Of a stretch of 64,000 bases of DNA, positions 24,253-34,333 are shown piece after piece (within the stretch, counting starts at the first letter, position 1; each line of letters opens with the position of its first letter). The position numbers and the translations under genes are program-made. This stretch comes from Leifsonia sp. 71-9 (GTDB lineage: Bacteria > Actinomycetota > Actinomycetes > Actinomycetales > Microbacteriaceae). The stretch lies in assembly GCF_001898805.1 (NCBI RefSeq), contig NZ_MKVJ01000018.1, positions 78,197 through 142,196 of the forward strand, in the 5' to 3' direction. The notes under the pieces are model-generated. The model was not told the origin of the DNA. It saw only the letters and a list, made by a program, of their open reading frames with translations, and made no database searches.

Positions 24253-25770
24253 CTACGCTTTGCTCGCCCGCCAGAGGTGCATTCCGGCGTAGCTGCGCCA
24301 CGGGGCCCAGCGGGCGCCGTACGCCGCGAGGGTCCGCGCCTCGCCGGGCAGGCCGAGCCGGGCGGCGCCCTGCCGCAGTGCGAGGTCGCCGGTGAGCAGG
24401 ATGTCCGGGCTGCCCAGCACGCGCAGGGCGATGTATCCGGCGGTCCACGGTCCGATGCCGGGCAGGGCGAGCAGGCGCGCCTCCAGATCGTCGCGGGATT
24501 CGCCCACGTCGATGTGCAGGGAGCCGTCGGCGAGGGCGCGCGCGACGCCGATGATCGCCTCCACCCGCCGTGCCGGGCCGCGCAGCACCTCGTGGCCGCG
24601 CTCGGCGATCGCTGCGGCCGTGGGGAAGAGGCGGGTGAAGCCGGCGAGGTCGATCGGTTCGCCGAGCGCGTCGGTGAGGCGGGTCAGCGCGGTGCGGGCG
24701 GCCGGGACCGAGACCTGCTGGCCGATGAGGGCGCGGAAGACGATCTCGTCGGCGTCGACCGCGCCGGGCACGCGCAGGCCGGGTGCCGCGCGGACGCTCG
24801 GCGCGAGCGCCGGGTCGGTCGCGAGGGCCGCGTCGATCGCGGCGGCGTCCGCGTCGAGGTCGAGCAGGCGCCGCACGCGCGCCACCAGCGGCGCGAGGTC
24901 GGCGACGTCGGCGAGGGTGGCGTCGCACTGGACGGCCGGCGCCTCCGTGGTGCCGATGAGTCCGAGCCGCACGACGGCCGGACCGTGCGGGAGGCGGAGC
25001 GCGCGGGAGTAGGAGGTGTCGCCTCCCGACTCCATCCCCGCCACGGACCGTGCCGAGAGGAAGGCGAGGAGGGAGGCGCCGTCGAACGGCGCGCGGGCCG
25101 GGAGCCGCAGGCTCAGCGTCGCCGCGTCCGCCTCGGTCTGGGTCGCCTCGGTCTGGGCGGCCGCTGCCGGTCGGCGGGCCGCCGCGCGGATGCCGCCCGG
25201 CGTGGTGCGGTAGATCTCAGCGATCGTCTCGTTGAACTGGCGGACGCTCGTGAATCCCGCGGCGAACGCCACATCGGTGATCGGGAGGTCGGTGCCGGTC
25301 AGGAGCAGCCGGGCCGTCTGCGCGCGGTGCGCCCGGGCCAGCGCGAGGGGGCCGGCGCCGAGCTCGGCCGTGAGCACCCGACCGAGGTGGCGCGGCGTAT
25401 AGCCGAGCCGGTGCGCGAGGCCGGGGACGCCCTCCCGCTCCACCGTCCCGTCGGAGATGAGACGCATGGCGCGGGCCGCGAGGTCGTCGCGCATGTTCCA
25501 TTCCGGCGAGCCGGGCACGGCGTCGGGGAGGCAGCGCTTGCAGGCCCGCAGCCCCGCCTCGTGCGCGGCGGCGGCCGTGAGGTAAAAGGTGACGTTGCCC
25601 GGCTTCGGGCTGACGGCGGGGCAGCTGGGGCGGCAGTAGATGCCGGTGGAGTGGACACCGGTGATGAACTGGCCGTCGAAGCGCGTGTCGCGTGCGTTCA
25701 TCGCGCGGTAGCGCTCGGCGAAGACGGGGTCGTCGAGGGGGTTCGCGGCGGGGCCGGTGGTGCGTGCCAT
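24253..25770 (-). CDS. Ada-AlkA fusion: AraC-type regulator with DNA-3-methyladenine glycosylase domain
   Basis: A 505-residue alkylation-damage protein. The N-terminal Ada zinc domain has GIYCRPSCP and ACKRCLPD, the four cysteines that accept methyl groups from phosphotriesters. An AraC helix-turn-helix region follows (about residues 90-190; [18 protein letters not shown]). The C-terminal half is AlkA-like, with the HhH segment [18 protein letters not shown] and catalytic Asp in the following [11 protein letters not shown]. The O6-methylguanine methyltransferase domain of classical Ada is absent. It may both activate repair genes and excise N3-methyladenine. Confidence 0.93.
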   Translation of the reverse strand: MARTTGPAANPLDDPVFAERYRAMNARDTRFDGQFITGVHSTGIYCRPSCPAVSPKPGNVTFYLTAAAAHEAGLRACKRCLPDAVPGSPEWNMRDDLAARAMRLISDGTVEREGVPGLAHRLGYTPRHLGRVLTAELGAGPLALARAHRAQTARLLLTGTDLPITDVAFAAGFTSVRQFNETIAEIYRTTPGGIRAAARRPAAAAQTEATQTEADAATLSLRLPARAPFDGASLLAFLSARSVAGMESGGDTSYSRALRLPHGPAVVRLGLIGTTEAPAVQCDATLADVADLAPLVARVRRLLDLDADAAAIDAALATDPALAPSVRAAPGLRVPGAVDADEIVFRALIGQQVSVPAARTALTRLTDALGEPIDLAGFTRLFPTAAAIAERGHEVLRGPARRVEAIIGVARALADGSLHIDVGESRDDLEARLLALPGIGPWTAGYIALRVLGSPDILLTGDLALRQGAARLGLPGEARTLAAYGARWAPWRSYAGMHLWRASKA

Positions 25771-25861
25771 GACCTCAGCCTGACACGCGCCGCCGACATC
25801 GGATAGCGGAAAACGGACATGAGCGATCGGCTGCACCCTCACCCGTCGCTAGCCTGGGCGG

Positions 25862-27253
<1,392 letters not shown>

Positions 27254-27295
27254 AGCCGACCTGAACCGGGCTGCGACCGAAACGGCCCTTAACAG

Positions 27296-27347
27296 ACTCG
27301 ACGCCCGGTGGTGCGGCGATGCCTGCAACGCTCCCGGGACGTCGAGT
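27296..27347. terminator. Long dyad downstream of the FAD oxidase gene
   Basis: ACTCGACGCCCGG (27296-27308) pairs with CCGGGACGTCGAGT (27334-27347) with a single bulged base and a 25-nt loop. It could be a terminator without a U-tract or a regulatory site before the FKBP gene, whose probable -10 TAGGGT starts at about 27356. Confidence 0.45.
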
Positions 27348-27466
27348 TATACGACTAGGGTGCCCCTCCGCGGCGAGAACCGCAAGACCTTTCTCGCGGC
27401 CCGTCCGGCTGCGCGCAGAGCGAACGGGCTTTGACGCGGTGCCCCGTCACCGGTTGGATGGTGAAC

Positions 27467-27841
27467 ATGGCAGAGAACACCAACCAGAAGCCCGAAGTCG
27501 ACGCGCCCGAGGGCCCGGCTCCGGCGACGCTCGAGATCGTCGACATCGTCGAGGGCACCGGCGCCGAGGCGACGCCCGGCGCCAAGGTCGACGTGCACTA
27601 CCTCGGTGTGGAGTACGAGACCGGCGAGGAGTTCGACTCCTCGTGGAGCCGCGGGCAGTCCATCAACTTCCCGCTCAACAACCTCATCAAGGGCTGGCAG
27701 GAGGGCATCCCGGGCATGAAGGTCGGCGGTCGCCGCAAGCTCACCGTCCCGCCGGCGCTCGCGTACGGTCCGGCCGGCGGCGGTCACCCGCTCTCGGGCA
27801 AGACCCTCATCTTCGTCATCGACCTGCTCGGCGTCAGCTGA
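27467..27841 (+). CDS. FKBP-type peptidyl-prolyl cis-trans isomerase
   Basis: A 124-residue cytoplasmic prolyl isomerase. One FKBP domain fills residues 20-124: KVDVHYLGVEYETGEEFDSS, then GWQEGIPGMKVGGRRKLTVP and LIFVIDLLGV. No signal peptide is seen, unlike some actinobacterial lipoprotein FKBPs. The ATG at 27467 was chosen for MAENT; ATG 27458 would add three residues. The gene is monocistronic between the dyad at 27.3 kb and the terminator at 27.86 kb. Confidence 0.92.
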   Translation: MAENTNQKPEVDAPEGPAPATLEIVDIVEGTGAEATPGAKVDVHYLGVEYETGEEFDSSWSRGQSINFPLNNLIKGWQEGIPGMKVGGRRKLTVPPALAYGPAGGGHPLSGKTLIFVIDLLGVS

Positions 27842-27858
27842 CCCCTCCGCACGGCACG

Positions 27859-27892
27859 AAGCGCTCCCTCGGCATGGCCGCAGGGAGCGCTT
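27859..27892. terminator. Bidirectional terminator after the FKBP gene
   Basis: AAGCGCTCCC (27859-27868) pairs perfectly with GGGAGCGCTT (27883-27892) around a 14-nt loop. It lies 17 nt past the FKBP stop and 30 bp past the end of the convergent AhpD-like gene. Confidence 0.75.
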
Positions 27893-27922
27893 AGTCGTTC
27901 GGGCGTGGGAGGGGCGGCTCGG

Positions 27923-28363
27923 TCAGAGCGCCGGCGGGTGCATGTGCGTCGGCACGGCGATGCGGTTCCAGATGTTGATGGTGCCGATCGCGAGGATCAG
28001 GTTCGCGAGCGCCTCGTCGCCGAACTCGGCCAGCGCCCGGTCGTAGAGCTCGTCGGACACGCCGCCGTCGTGGATCAGGGTCACCGCCTCGGTCAGCTCC
28101 AGGGCCGTGCGCTCCCGCGGTGTGAACCACGTCGACTCGCGCCAGGCCGACACGGCGAACACCTTGCGGAGCGGGTAGCCGCCTCCCTGCAGGTCGACCG
28201 AGTGCATGTCGACGCAGAAGGTGCAGCCGTTGAGCTGCGACGCGCGCAGCTTGATGAGGTCGCCGAGCGGGGCCTCGACGTGCTCGCCGACGTAGCTGTC
28301 GAGCGCGACGACCGCGCGGTAGCCCTCGCGGGCGAGGGAGGAGATCTGGATCCGTTCTGTCAT
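27923..28363 (-). CDS. Carboxymuconolactone decarboxylase family protein (AhpD-like)
   Basis: A 146-residue all-helical protein. The redox motif CTFCVDMH (about residues 47-54), with two Cys and a His and the preceding LRASQLNG, matches AhpD-like alkylhydroperoxidase cores. Such proteins reduce or relay peroxide stress, but many members are uncharacterised. ATG 28363 follows TAGCGT at 6 nt. It is divergent from the MocR-type regulator gene, a common arrangement in which the regulator controls its neighbour; that link is inference. Confidence 0.88.
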   Translation of the reverse strand: MTERIQISSLAREGYRAVVALDSYVGEHVEAPLGDLIKLRASQLNGCTFCVDMHSVDLQGGGYPLRKVFAVSAWRESTWFTPRERTALELTEAVTLIHDGGVSDELYDRALAEFGDEALANLILAIGTINIWNRIAVPTHMHPPAL

Positions 28364-28458
28364 GCCTCCACGCTAGGAGCGGCATTGGTTCGGTGTAAGT
28401 TTCAATTCGAGCGATTGCGAACAGACCGATTTCCGACCGACCGACTCCTGGAGGCGCG

Positions 28459-29886
28459 ATGGAACTGCACGTGGCGCTGGAGGGGCGGGGCGACCGCACC
28501 GACCGCATCTACCGCGCCCTCCGCGACGCCGTGCTCGACGGCCGCCTGCGTCCGGGGGAGCGCGTGCCCCCGACCCGGGAGCTCGCCGCGCGGCTGGAGG
28601 TCGCCCGGGCGACCGTGACCACCGCCTACGAGCGCCTCACGGCGGAGGGGTATCTCGTGTCCCGGGTGGGGTCCGGGACGTTCGTCGCCGCGGTCACAGG
28701 AGCAGCCGGCGGCCGGCGTCCGGTCGTCGGAGCCGCCCGCCCCGCGCCCGCCTGGCGCGGCCGCGCGGACCCGCTCTGGAGCGAACCGCATCCCGTGGCC
28801 TACGACTTCGGGGTGGGGACGCCGGATCCCGCGCTGTTCCCGCTCGCCGACTGGCGGCGCTACGTCGACGCCGAGCTGCGCGGACGGCTGCTGCGCACGG
28901 CGCACTACGGCGATCCCGCCGGGGTGGAGCGGCTCCGCTCCGGCATCGCGCGGCACCTGGGTCTGGCCCGCTCGGTCGTCGCCGGTCCCGAGGACGTGCT
29001 GGTGACCAGCGGCGCGCAGCAGGCGTTCGACCTGATCGGGCGGGTGGTCCTCCGGCCGGGCGACACGGTCGTGGTGGAGGATCCGGGCTACCCGCCGGTG
29101 CGGCAGCTGTTCGAGACGATGGGTGCGCGGGTCGTGCCCGTTCCGGTGGACGACGACGGGCTGCGGGTCGACCTGCTCCCGCCCGCCCGGCTCGTGTACG
29201 TCACGCCGTCGCACCAGTTCCCGCTGGGCGGGGTGCTCCCGATCGAGCGCCGTGTCGCGCTGCTGGAGTGGGCGGCGCGCCACGACGCGGTGATCGTCGA
29301 GGACGACTACGACAGCGAGTACCGCTTCCGCTCGCGACCGCTCGATCCGCTACAGCGCCTCGACGCGGACGGCCGCGTGGTCTACGTGGGCACCTTCTCG
29401 AAGACGATGCTGGCGACCCTCCGGCTCGGGTTCCTCGTGGCGCCGCCGTCGCTGCTCCCGGCCCTGCGCGACGCGAAGCGCCTCACCGACTGGCACGGCG
29501 AGCCGGTCTCGCAGCACGCGATGGCGCGCTTCCTCGACTCCGGCGGGTTCGCCCGTCACATCCGCCAGGCCACGCGGGTCTACGAGGGGAGGCAGCGGAT
29601 CGTCGTCGAGGAGGCGGGGCGCCTGCTGGGGGAGCACCTCGTCGTGGTGCCGTCCGTGGCCGGCCTGCACCTCGCGCTGCGCCCGAGTGGGCCCGGCTTC
29701 GACTCCGACCGGGTCGCGGCGCGTGCGGCGACGGCGGGCGTCGCCGTGCAGCCGCTGCCGCGGTTCAGCGCCGGCGAGCGACGGGAGGGGCTGCTGCTGG
29801 GGTTCGGGGCCATCGCCGCCGACGACATCCCGGACGGCCTGCGGCTGCTCGCCGACGCGGTGTCGCGCGAGCAGCCGCGGCCGTGA
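28459..29886 (+). CDS. MocR/PdxR-type transcriptional regulator with aminotransferase domain
   Basis: A 475-residue chimera. The GntR-type winged helix (residues 10-75; GERVPPTRELAARLEVARAT) is joined to a fold-type-I aminotransferase domain that binds pyridoxal phosphate. The PLP lysine lies in VYVGTFSKTMLATLRLGF, with DDYDSEYRF upstream. Such regulators sense PLP or amino compounds rather than transaminate. A GGAGG-like site precedes ATG 28459. The 95-bp divergent gap to the AhpD-like gene is its likely operator region. Confidence 0.93.
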   Translation: MELHVALEGRGDRTDRIYRALRDAVLDGRLRPGERVPPTRELAARLEVARATVTTAYERLTAEGYLVSRVGSGTFVAAVTGAAGGRRPVVGAARPAPAWRGRADPLWSEPHPVAYDFGVGTPDPALFPLADWRRYVDAELRGRLLRTAHYGDPAGVERLRSGIARHLGLARSVVAGPEDVLVTSGAQQAFDLIGRVVLRPGDTVVVEDPGYPPVRQLFETMGARVVPVPVDDDGLRVDLLPPARLVYVTPSHQFPLGGVLPIERRVALLEWAARHDAVIVEDDYDSEYRFRSRPLDPLQRLDADGRVVYVGTFSKTMLATLRLGFLVAPPSLLPALRDAKRLTDWHGEPVSQHAMARFLDSGGFARHIRQATRVYEGRQRIVVEEAGRLLGEHLVVVPSVAGLHLALRPSGPGFDSDRVAARAATAGVAVQPLPRFSAGERREGLLLGFGAIAADDIPDGLRLLADAVSREQPRP

Positions 29887-29914
29887 GCCCGGCGCCGGGC
29901 ATCCGGCGCCTGGC

Positions 29915-30673
29915 TCAGATCGCGGACCACCCGCCGTCGGAGGCGAGCACGGCGCCGGTGACGTTGGCCGAGTCGTCGCTCAGCAGCCAGGTGATGGAGG
30001 CCGCGAGCTGCTCGGCCTGCGCGACCGGCGGGACCACCGTCTGCAGCAGCGGACCGAGGCGCTCGCCGGCCCACGCGGAGCGCATGGTGCCCTCGACGTT
30101 GGTGGCGACGCCGCCGGGGGCGACGGCGTTCGCGCGCACGCCCTTGGGGGCGTAGAACACGCTGGTGCTCTTGGTCAGGCCGATCACGGCGTGCTTGGAG
30201 GCGGTGTACGCCGCACCGGCGGCGGAGCCGCGCAGGCCCGCCTCGGACGAGACGTTCACGATCGAGCCGGAGCCCGCCTCGACCATGAGCGGCAGGACGG
30301 CGCGGCTGAGACGCATGATCGCGGTCACGTTGACGGTGAACACGCGGTCCCAGGTGGCGTCGTCGACCTCGGCCGGCGGCAGGAAGCCGTCCATGATGCC
30401 GGCGACGTTGGCGAGGGCGTCGACGCGGCCGCCCGCGGCCTCCAGCAGCTTCGCGATGGTCTCCTCGCTGGAGACGTCGCCCGCCACGGTGGAGATCTCG
30501 AGGCCGGGGTTCTCGTCGACCAGCGCGGCGAGCCGCTCGGCCGAGATGTCGCTGCCGATGACGCGGGCGCCCTCGGAGGCGAGGCGCCGCGCGGTGGCCT
30601 TGCCGATGCCGGAGCCGGCTCCCGTGACGATGGCGGTCTTACCGGCGAAACGGCCGGGCGTGATGGTGCTCAT
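29915..30673 (-). CDS. Short-chain dehydrogenase/reductase
   Basis: A 252-residue classical SDR: TGAGSGIGKATA cofactor site, NVAGIM, catalytic Ser in IVNVSSEAGL and YTASK with Tyr and Lys, ending in SDGGWSAI. The cofactor is probably NAD, as the acidic ISAE follows the second strand. GAGGAGAGAA precedes ATG 30673. Divergent from the TetR gene with a palindromic operator between them, so it is likely regulated by it. The substrate is unknown. Confidence 0.92.
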   Translation of the reverse strand: MSTITPGRFAGKTAIVTGAGSGIGKATARRLASEGARVIGSDISAERLAALVDENPGLEISTVAGDVSSEETIAKLLEAAGGRVDALANVAGIMDGFLPPAEVDDATWDRVFTVNVTAIMRLSRAVLPLMVEAGSGSIVNVSSEAGLRGSAAGAAYTASKHAVIGLTKSTSVFYAPKGVRANAVAPGGVATNVEGTMRSAWAGERLGPLLQTVVPPVAQAEQLAASITWLLSDDSANVTGAVLASDGGWSAI

Positions 30674-30737
30674 GGTGTTCTCTCCTCGGGTCTTCCTCGA
30701 CGGAACCTGCGATGCCCGCACCGGGCGTCGCCCTATT

Positions 30738-30756
30738 TATAGCACTCGGTGCCATA
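30738..30756. promoter_or_regulatory. TetR-type operator overlapping the regulator promoter
   Basis: The 19-bp imperfect palindrome TATAGCACTCGGTGCCATA has perfect GCAC/GTGC and TAT/ATA half-sites. It overlaps a CATAAT -10-like element (30753-30758) 7 nt before ATG 30766. It sits between the SDR and TetR genes, suggesting autoregulation and control of the SDR. Confidence 0.6.
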
Positions 30757-30765
30757 ATGAATCCC

Positions 30766-31365
30766 ATGAGTTCGCCGACAGCCGATCCCGCCCCGCGCCG
30801 CCGCGGGCGACCCGCCGACGTGGACCCGGAGCGCGTCGCCCTCCTGGCGCTGCGGCACTTCGACGAGCACGGCTACGAGGCGACGACGATGGACGACATC
30901 GCCGGGCTCGCCGGCATCGGCCGCCGCACCCTCTTCCGCTACTTCCCGAGCAAGCCCGCCCTGGTGTGGGGCGGGATGGAGCCGGTCGTCGAGCGGATGA
31001 ACGCCGTGCTCGAGACGGCGCCCGACGACGAGCCGATGCGGGACGTGCTCGCCCGCGCGATCACGGCCTCCCTCGACCTCGCGCCCGACTCCCTCGAAGC
31101 GACCAGGCGGCGGCTGCGCCTGCTCGGCTCCGACCCGGCGCTCATCGCGTTCGGCCTCGCGCGGCTGAGCGCCGACCACGGGATGGTCGCGGCCTTCCTG
31201 GCCCGCCGGCTCGGCGAGCCCGTGGACGGCCTCCGGGTGCACGTGCTCGCGGACGCGCTCGGGTCCGCCAACTTCTCGGCGCTCATCTGGTGGGCGCGCA
31301 ACGACCAGGGCGACCCCGCCGCGATCGCGGTGGCCGCCCTCGACGAGCTGCTGCGCGGGTTCTGA
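30766..31365 (+). CDS. TetR/AcrR family regulator
   Basis: A 199-residue repressor. The N-terminal helix-turn-helix (residues 15-60; TTMDDIAGLAGIGRRTLFRYFPSK) is classical. The ligand-binding half is Ala/Leu-rich helices with ALIWWARNDQGDP. RRTLFRYFPSK followed by Trp and Gly recalls the mycofactocin-associated MftR group, but no mycofactocin genes are in the window. ATG 30757 is an alternative start three codons earlier. It probably controls the divergent SDR and perhaps the convergent alcohol dehydrogenase. Confidence 0.9.
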   Translation: MSSPTADPAPRRRGRPADVDPERVALLALRHFDEHGYEATTMDDIAGLAGIGRRTLFRYFPSKPALVWGGMEPVVERMNAVLETAPDDEPMRDVLARAITASLDLAPDSLEATRRRLRLLGSDPALIAFGLARLSADHGMVAAFLARRLGEPVDGLRVHVLADALGSANFSALIWWARNDQGDPAAIAVAALDELLRGF

Positions 31366-31389
31366 CCCGCGGTTCCTCGCGGCTCGGTG

Positions 31390-32430
31390 TCAGCCGTTCG
31401 GGAGGATGACCGCGCGCCCGCGGATCTTCCCCTCGTGCAGGCGCTCGTACGCCTTCGGGGCCTCGTCGAGCGAGTACGTCTCGATCTCGACCTCCACCTG
31501 CCCGGCGCGCGCCAGGTCCAGGACCTCGATCAGCTCGGCGCGCGAGCCCCAGTACGGCGTCCGCACCGCCACGTCGTAGGCGATACGGCCGAAGCCGACC
31601 GCGAGCGCGCCCCCGCCGATCCCGACGATGGTGACGTCGCCCTCCGCCGCCGCCATCGCGCCGGCGAGCTCGACCGTCGGCTGCACGCCCACGAAGTCGA
31701 AGACCGCGTCCGCGCCGCGCCCTCCCGTCAGCTGCTGCACGGACGCGACCGCGACCGGGTTCGACAGGAACGTGTGGTGCGCGCCGACCGCGGTCGCGAG
31801 GTCGAGCTTCTCCTGGTTGACGTCGAGCGCGACTACGGTCGCGCCGCTGATCGCGCGCAGGATCTGGATGCCCACGTGGCCGAGGCCGCCCGTGCCGATC
31901 ACGACGGCCGTCGTCCCCGCGCCGAGCTTCGGCAGCGAGTTCTTGATGGCGTGGTACGGCGTGAGGCCGGCGTCGGTGAGCGAGACGTTCTTCACCGGGT
32001 CGAGGCCGTCGAGCGGCACCAGGTGGCGCTCGCTGTCGACGATCATGTACTCCGCCATCGAACCGGGCGCCCCGAGCCCGGGCGGGCGGATCTGCTCGGC
32101 CTGGGCGTTGAGGCAGTAGTTCTCCTTGCCCTGGGCGCACATGTGGCAGCGCCCGCAGCCCCACGGCCCGTAGACCGCCACCGCGTCGCCGCGATGCACG
32201 CCCGTGACGCCGGCGCCGACGGCCTCCACGATCCCGGCGCCCTCGTGCCCGAGGGTGAGGGGGAGGCCGTAGACGTACTGCTCGGCGGGGAGGCCCATGA
32301 TGAACTCGTCCGAGTGGCACACCCCGGCGGCGGTGACCTTCAGCAGGACCTGGCCGGGCCCGACCTCCGGGTCGGGGACCTCGACGACGACGGGACGGGA
32401 GCCGATCTCGTGATATTGCAATGCCTTCAT
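31390..32430 (-). CDS. Zinc-dependent alcohol dehydrogenase
   Basis: A 346-residue medium-chain dehydrogenase. Catalytic zinc ligands are visible in GVCHSDEF and GHEGAG. The structural zinc loop CGRCHMCAQGKENYC has four Cys. The Rossmann segment is VIGTGGLGHVGIQ, followed by ALDVNQEKLDLA, whose Asp indicates NAD. ATG 32430 follows TAGCGT at 7 nt (leaderless type). It is convergent with the TetR gene and may work with the SDR in oxidising an alcohol; the substrate is not known. Confidence 0.93.
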   Translation of the reverse strand: MKALQYHEIGSRPVVVEVPDPEVGPGQVLLKVTAAGVCHSDEFIMGLPAEQYVYGLPLTLGHEGAGIVEAVGAGVTGVHRGDAVAVYGPWGCGRCHMCAQGKENYCLNAQAEQIRPPGLGAPGSMAEYMIVDSERHLVPLDGLDPVKNVSLTDAGLTPYHAIKNSLPKLGAGTTAVVIGTGGLGHVGIQILRAISGATVVALDVNQEKLDLATAVGAHHTFLSNPVAVASVQQLTGGRGADAVFDFVGVQPTVELAGAMAAAEGDVTIVGIGGGALAVGFGRIAYDVAVRTPYWGSRAELIEVLDLARAGQVEVEIETYSLDEAPKAYERLHEGKIRGRAVILPNG

Positions 32431-32517
32431 GGTCAGGACGCTACCCCGCGGGGCCGCGCCGCTCTAGGACCGCGATGGCCCTCGCCACGGCCGCCCGCGC
32501 GGCGGTACCGTGTGCGC

Positions 32518-33282
32518 ATGCCGACCATCGAGAGCTTCCCGTCGGGCACGCCGATCTGGGTCGACCTCCAGTCGTCCGACCAGCCGGCCGCCGTCGCCTT
32601 CTACCGCGCCTTCTTCGGGTGGGACGCGCCCGACGCCACCGCCGAGACCGGGGGCTACTCCATCGCGACCCTCCGTGGCATCCCCGTCACCGCCATCGGC
32701 CCCCTGCCTGCGGGAGTCGAGCGGTCCGTGTGGACGATCTACTTCGCCGTCCCCGACATCGACGCCGCCGCCGCAGCCGCGACGGCCGGCGGGGGAGCGG
32801 TGCTGCTGCCGCCCGGAGAGCTGGCGCCCGGCGTCCGGCTCGCGATCGTCGCCGACCCGGCCGGCGCCGTCTTCGGCCTCTGGCAGCGGGAGCAGGACTC
32901 GCCCTGGCTGCGCGACGAGCCCGGCGCCGTCGACTGGCTGGAGCTCGTCGAGCACAGGGTGGAGGGGTCGTTCGCCTTCTATGTGTCGGTGCTCGGGGTC
33001 GCCGTCAGCGAGATGCGCGTCGGCGACGCCCCGTACGGGCTGTTCGACGTCGGCACGACGAGCGTCGCGGGCGCGACGGAGGCGCCGGAGGGGACGACCG
33101 CGCACTGGCTCGTCTACTTCACCGTCGCCGACCTCGACGAGGCGCTCGAGCGGTTCGCCGCGCTCGGCGGGACGGTGCTGGAGCAGCCGACCGCGGCGCC
33201 CGGCGTCGGTCGCTGGGCGGTCGTCGCCGACCCGCAGGGAGGCGGGTTCGCGCTGCTCCAGCCGGAGCGCCCGGCGGGCTGA
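32518..33282 (+). CDS. VOC-family protein with two glyoxalase-like domains
   Basis: A 254-residue protein made of two vicinal-oxygen-chelate modules, residues 8-120 and 135-250. Each has the beta-alpha-beta pattern; PAAVAFYRAFFGWDAP and SFAFYVSVLGVAVSEM are equivalent helix-strand elements. AVFGLWQ and GGFALLQP close the modules. The metal ligands are not fully conserved by eye, so it may be a binding protein rather than an enzyme. ATG 32518 follows TACCGT at 6 nt. Confidence 0.88.
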   Translation: MPTIESFPSGTPIWVDLQSSDQPAAVAFYRAFFGWDAPDATAETGGYSIATLRGIPVTAIGPLPAGVERSVWTIYFAVPDIDAAAAAATAGGGAVLLPPGELAPGVRLAIVADPAGAVFGLWQREQDSPWLRDEPGAVDWLELVEHRVEGSFAFYVSVLGVAVSEMRVGDAPYGLFDVGTTSVAGATEAPEGTTAHWLVYFTVADLDEALERFAALGGTVLEQPTAAPGVGRWAVVADPQGGGFALLQPERPAG

Positions 33283-33300
33283 GTCACCGGCGCCGTCTGG

Positions 33301-33396
33301 TAGACTCCTCAGGTTGCCGTCTAACGGCCGCGGAGAAAGAGAGCCCAGGCATCAGGCCCCGGGCACCGCGCAACGAACAGGAAGGGGATCCCGTCT
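33301..33396 (+). promoter_or_regulatory. rpsO promoter and leader
   Basis: TAGACT (33301-33306) is a good -10, giving a leader of about 80 nt with a GCCGT/ACGGC stem-loop early on (about 33315-33329). AGGAAGGGG precedes the ATG. S15 often binds its own leader to repress translation; such a site could exist here but I cannot prove it. Confidence 0.5.
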
Positions 33397-33666
33397 ATGG
33401 CACTGGATGCTGATATCAAGAAGGCGATCATCGAAGAGTACGCTACCCACCCCGGTGACACCGGTTCCCCCGAGGTCCAGGTCGCGATCCTGACCAAGCG
33501 GATCAAGGATCTCACCGAGCACCTCAAGGAGCACAAGCACGACCACCACTCGCGTCGTGGCCTGCTTCTCCTGGTCGGTCAGCGTCGTCGTCTGCTGGGC
33601 TACCTGTCGGACATCGACATCAACCGCTACCGTGCGCTCATCGAGCGCCTCGGACTGCGTCGCTAG
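33397..33666 (+). CDS. rpsO: 30S ribosomal protein S15
   Basis: An 89-residue primary 16S rRNA-binding protein of the small subunit. Full-length family match: [20 protein letters not shown], the [19 protein letters not shown] rRNA-binding loop, and the C-terminal [13 protein letters not shown] strong AGGAAGGGG ribosome site precedes ATG 33397. In many bacteria pnp follows directly; here pnp lies 6 kb downstream behind a block of unrelated genes. Confidence 0.98.
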   Translation: MALDADIKKAIIEEYATHPGDTGSPEVQVAILTKRIKDLTEHLKEHKHDHHSRRGLLLLVGQRRRLLGYLSDIDINRYRALIERLGLRR

Positions 33667-33676
33667 TCTCCGCAGA

Positions 33677-33744
33677 TGTCAGCTCTTCGCTGACACCGCG
33701 AGCTTCTTCGGAACGGGCCGTCACCTTCGGGTGGCGGCCCGTTC
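33677..33744 (+). terminator. rpsO terminator with two hairpins
   Basis: TGTCAGC (33677) pairs with GCTGACA (to 33695). A stronger hairpin of GAACGGGCCG (33711-33720) with CGGCCCGTTC (to 33744) follows. The second has about 15 bp of stem around a short loop and is followed by a short T-containing stretch. Confidence 0.7.
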
Positions 33745-33770
33745 TGCGTGTGCGGACGTCGTCCGCGAGG

Positions 33771-33950
33771 TCAGCGGTGCTCGGGATCGGTCCCCGGCCG
33801 CACAGGGGAGTCGTCGCGCAGGTCGATTCGGGTGCGTCCTTCGTCGCCTTCGCCGACCTCGATGCGGGGTGCCGCATCCTCCTCGGTCGCCTTCGGGGCG
33901 GTGGTCAGCTGATCGGTGCGGGCGTCGTCGTGGTCGGGCGTGTCAGCCAT
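33771..33950 (-). CDS. Small acidic hypothetical protein, 59 aa
   Basis: I recognise no family. It begins MADTPDHDD, is rich in Asp, Glu, Thr and Arg, has no hydrophobic helix, and ends with a conserved-looking segment IEVGEGDEGRTRIDLRDDSP. GGAGC precedes ATG 33950. It lies 59 bp behind the PiT partner gene on the same strand, so it may be the last gene of that operon. It could instead be a spurious short frame, though the ribosome site favours reality. Confidence 0.55.
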   Translation of the reverse strand: MADTPDHDDARTDQLTTAPKATEEDAAPRIEVGEGDEGRTRIDLRDDSPVRPGTDPEHR

Positions 33951-34009
33951 GGTGCTCCTCGGGTCGGTCGGACTCCACCATCCCGCGCCCCGGCCCTCCC
34001 GACAACCCC

Positions 34010-34333
34010 TCAGTGGAACTGCGGGATGACCAGCCAGATCCCGTAGAGGACGGCCGCGACGCAGATCGCGATGCACACGACGGCCGCGGCCGTGGCGAGG
34101 GGCGGCCGGTGGAAGGTCGCAGCAGCGGATGCCGGAGCCGTCGACCGCTTGTCGGAACCGTCCAGGGGAGCCCCCAGCGCGAGCAGCCGGAGCGCCAGCG
34201 CGTAGAAGCAGACGATCACCACGGTCGCCGCGAGCGCGACGAGGAGCACCACGACGAACGAGCCCCAGTCGACGCCGAGGAACTGGCCTGCTCCCGGGTC
34301 GTCCGCGGTGCGCAGGAGCTGTGTCGCGTTCAT
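34010..34333 (-). CDS. Small membrane protein paired with the second PiT transporter
   Basis: A 107-residue protein with two hydrophobic helices: residues 20-55 (GVDWGSFVVVLLVALAAT) and 80-105, ending LYGIWLVIPQFH. It is related to the partner of the first PiT gene, which shares GIDW, the YAL..RLLA motif and the LYG..L.IP.FH ending. The connecting loop is shorter and less basic here. ATG 34333 overlaps the PiT stop as ATGA, so translation is coupled. Function unknown. Confidence 0.83.
   Translation of the reverse strand: MNATQLLRTADDPGAGQFLGVDWGSFVVVLLVALAATVVIVCFYALALRLLALGAPLDGSDKRSTAPASAAATFHRPPLATAAAVVCIAICVAAVLYGIWLVIPQFH

Noticed and set aside
30766..32430. A mycofactocin system (TetR/MftR-like regulator with SDR and alcohol dehydrogenase)
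   Set aside because: No mftA-F genes are present and the regulator resemblance is limited to a short helix-turn-helix segment.
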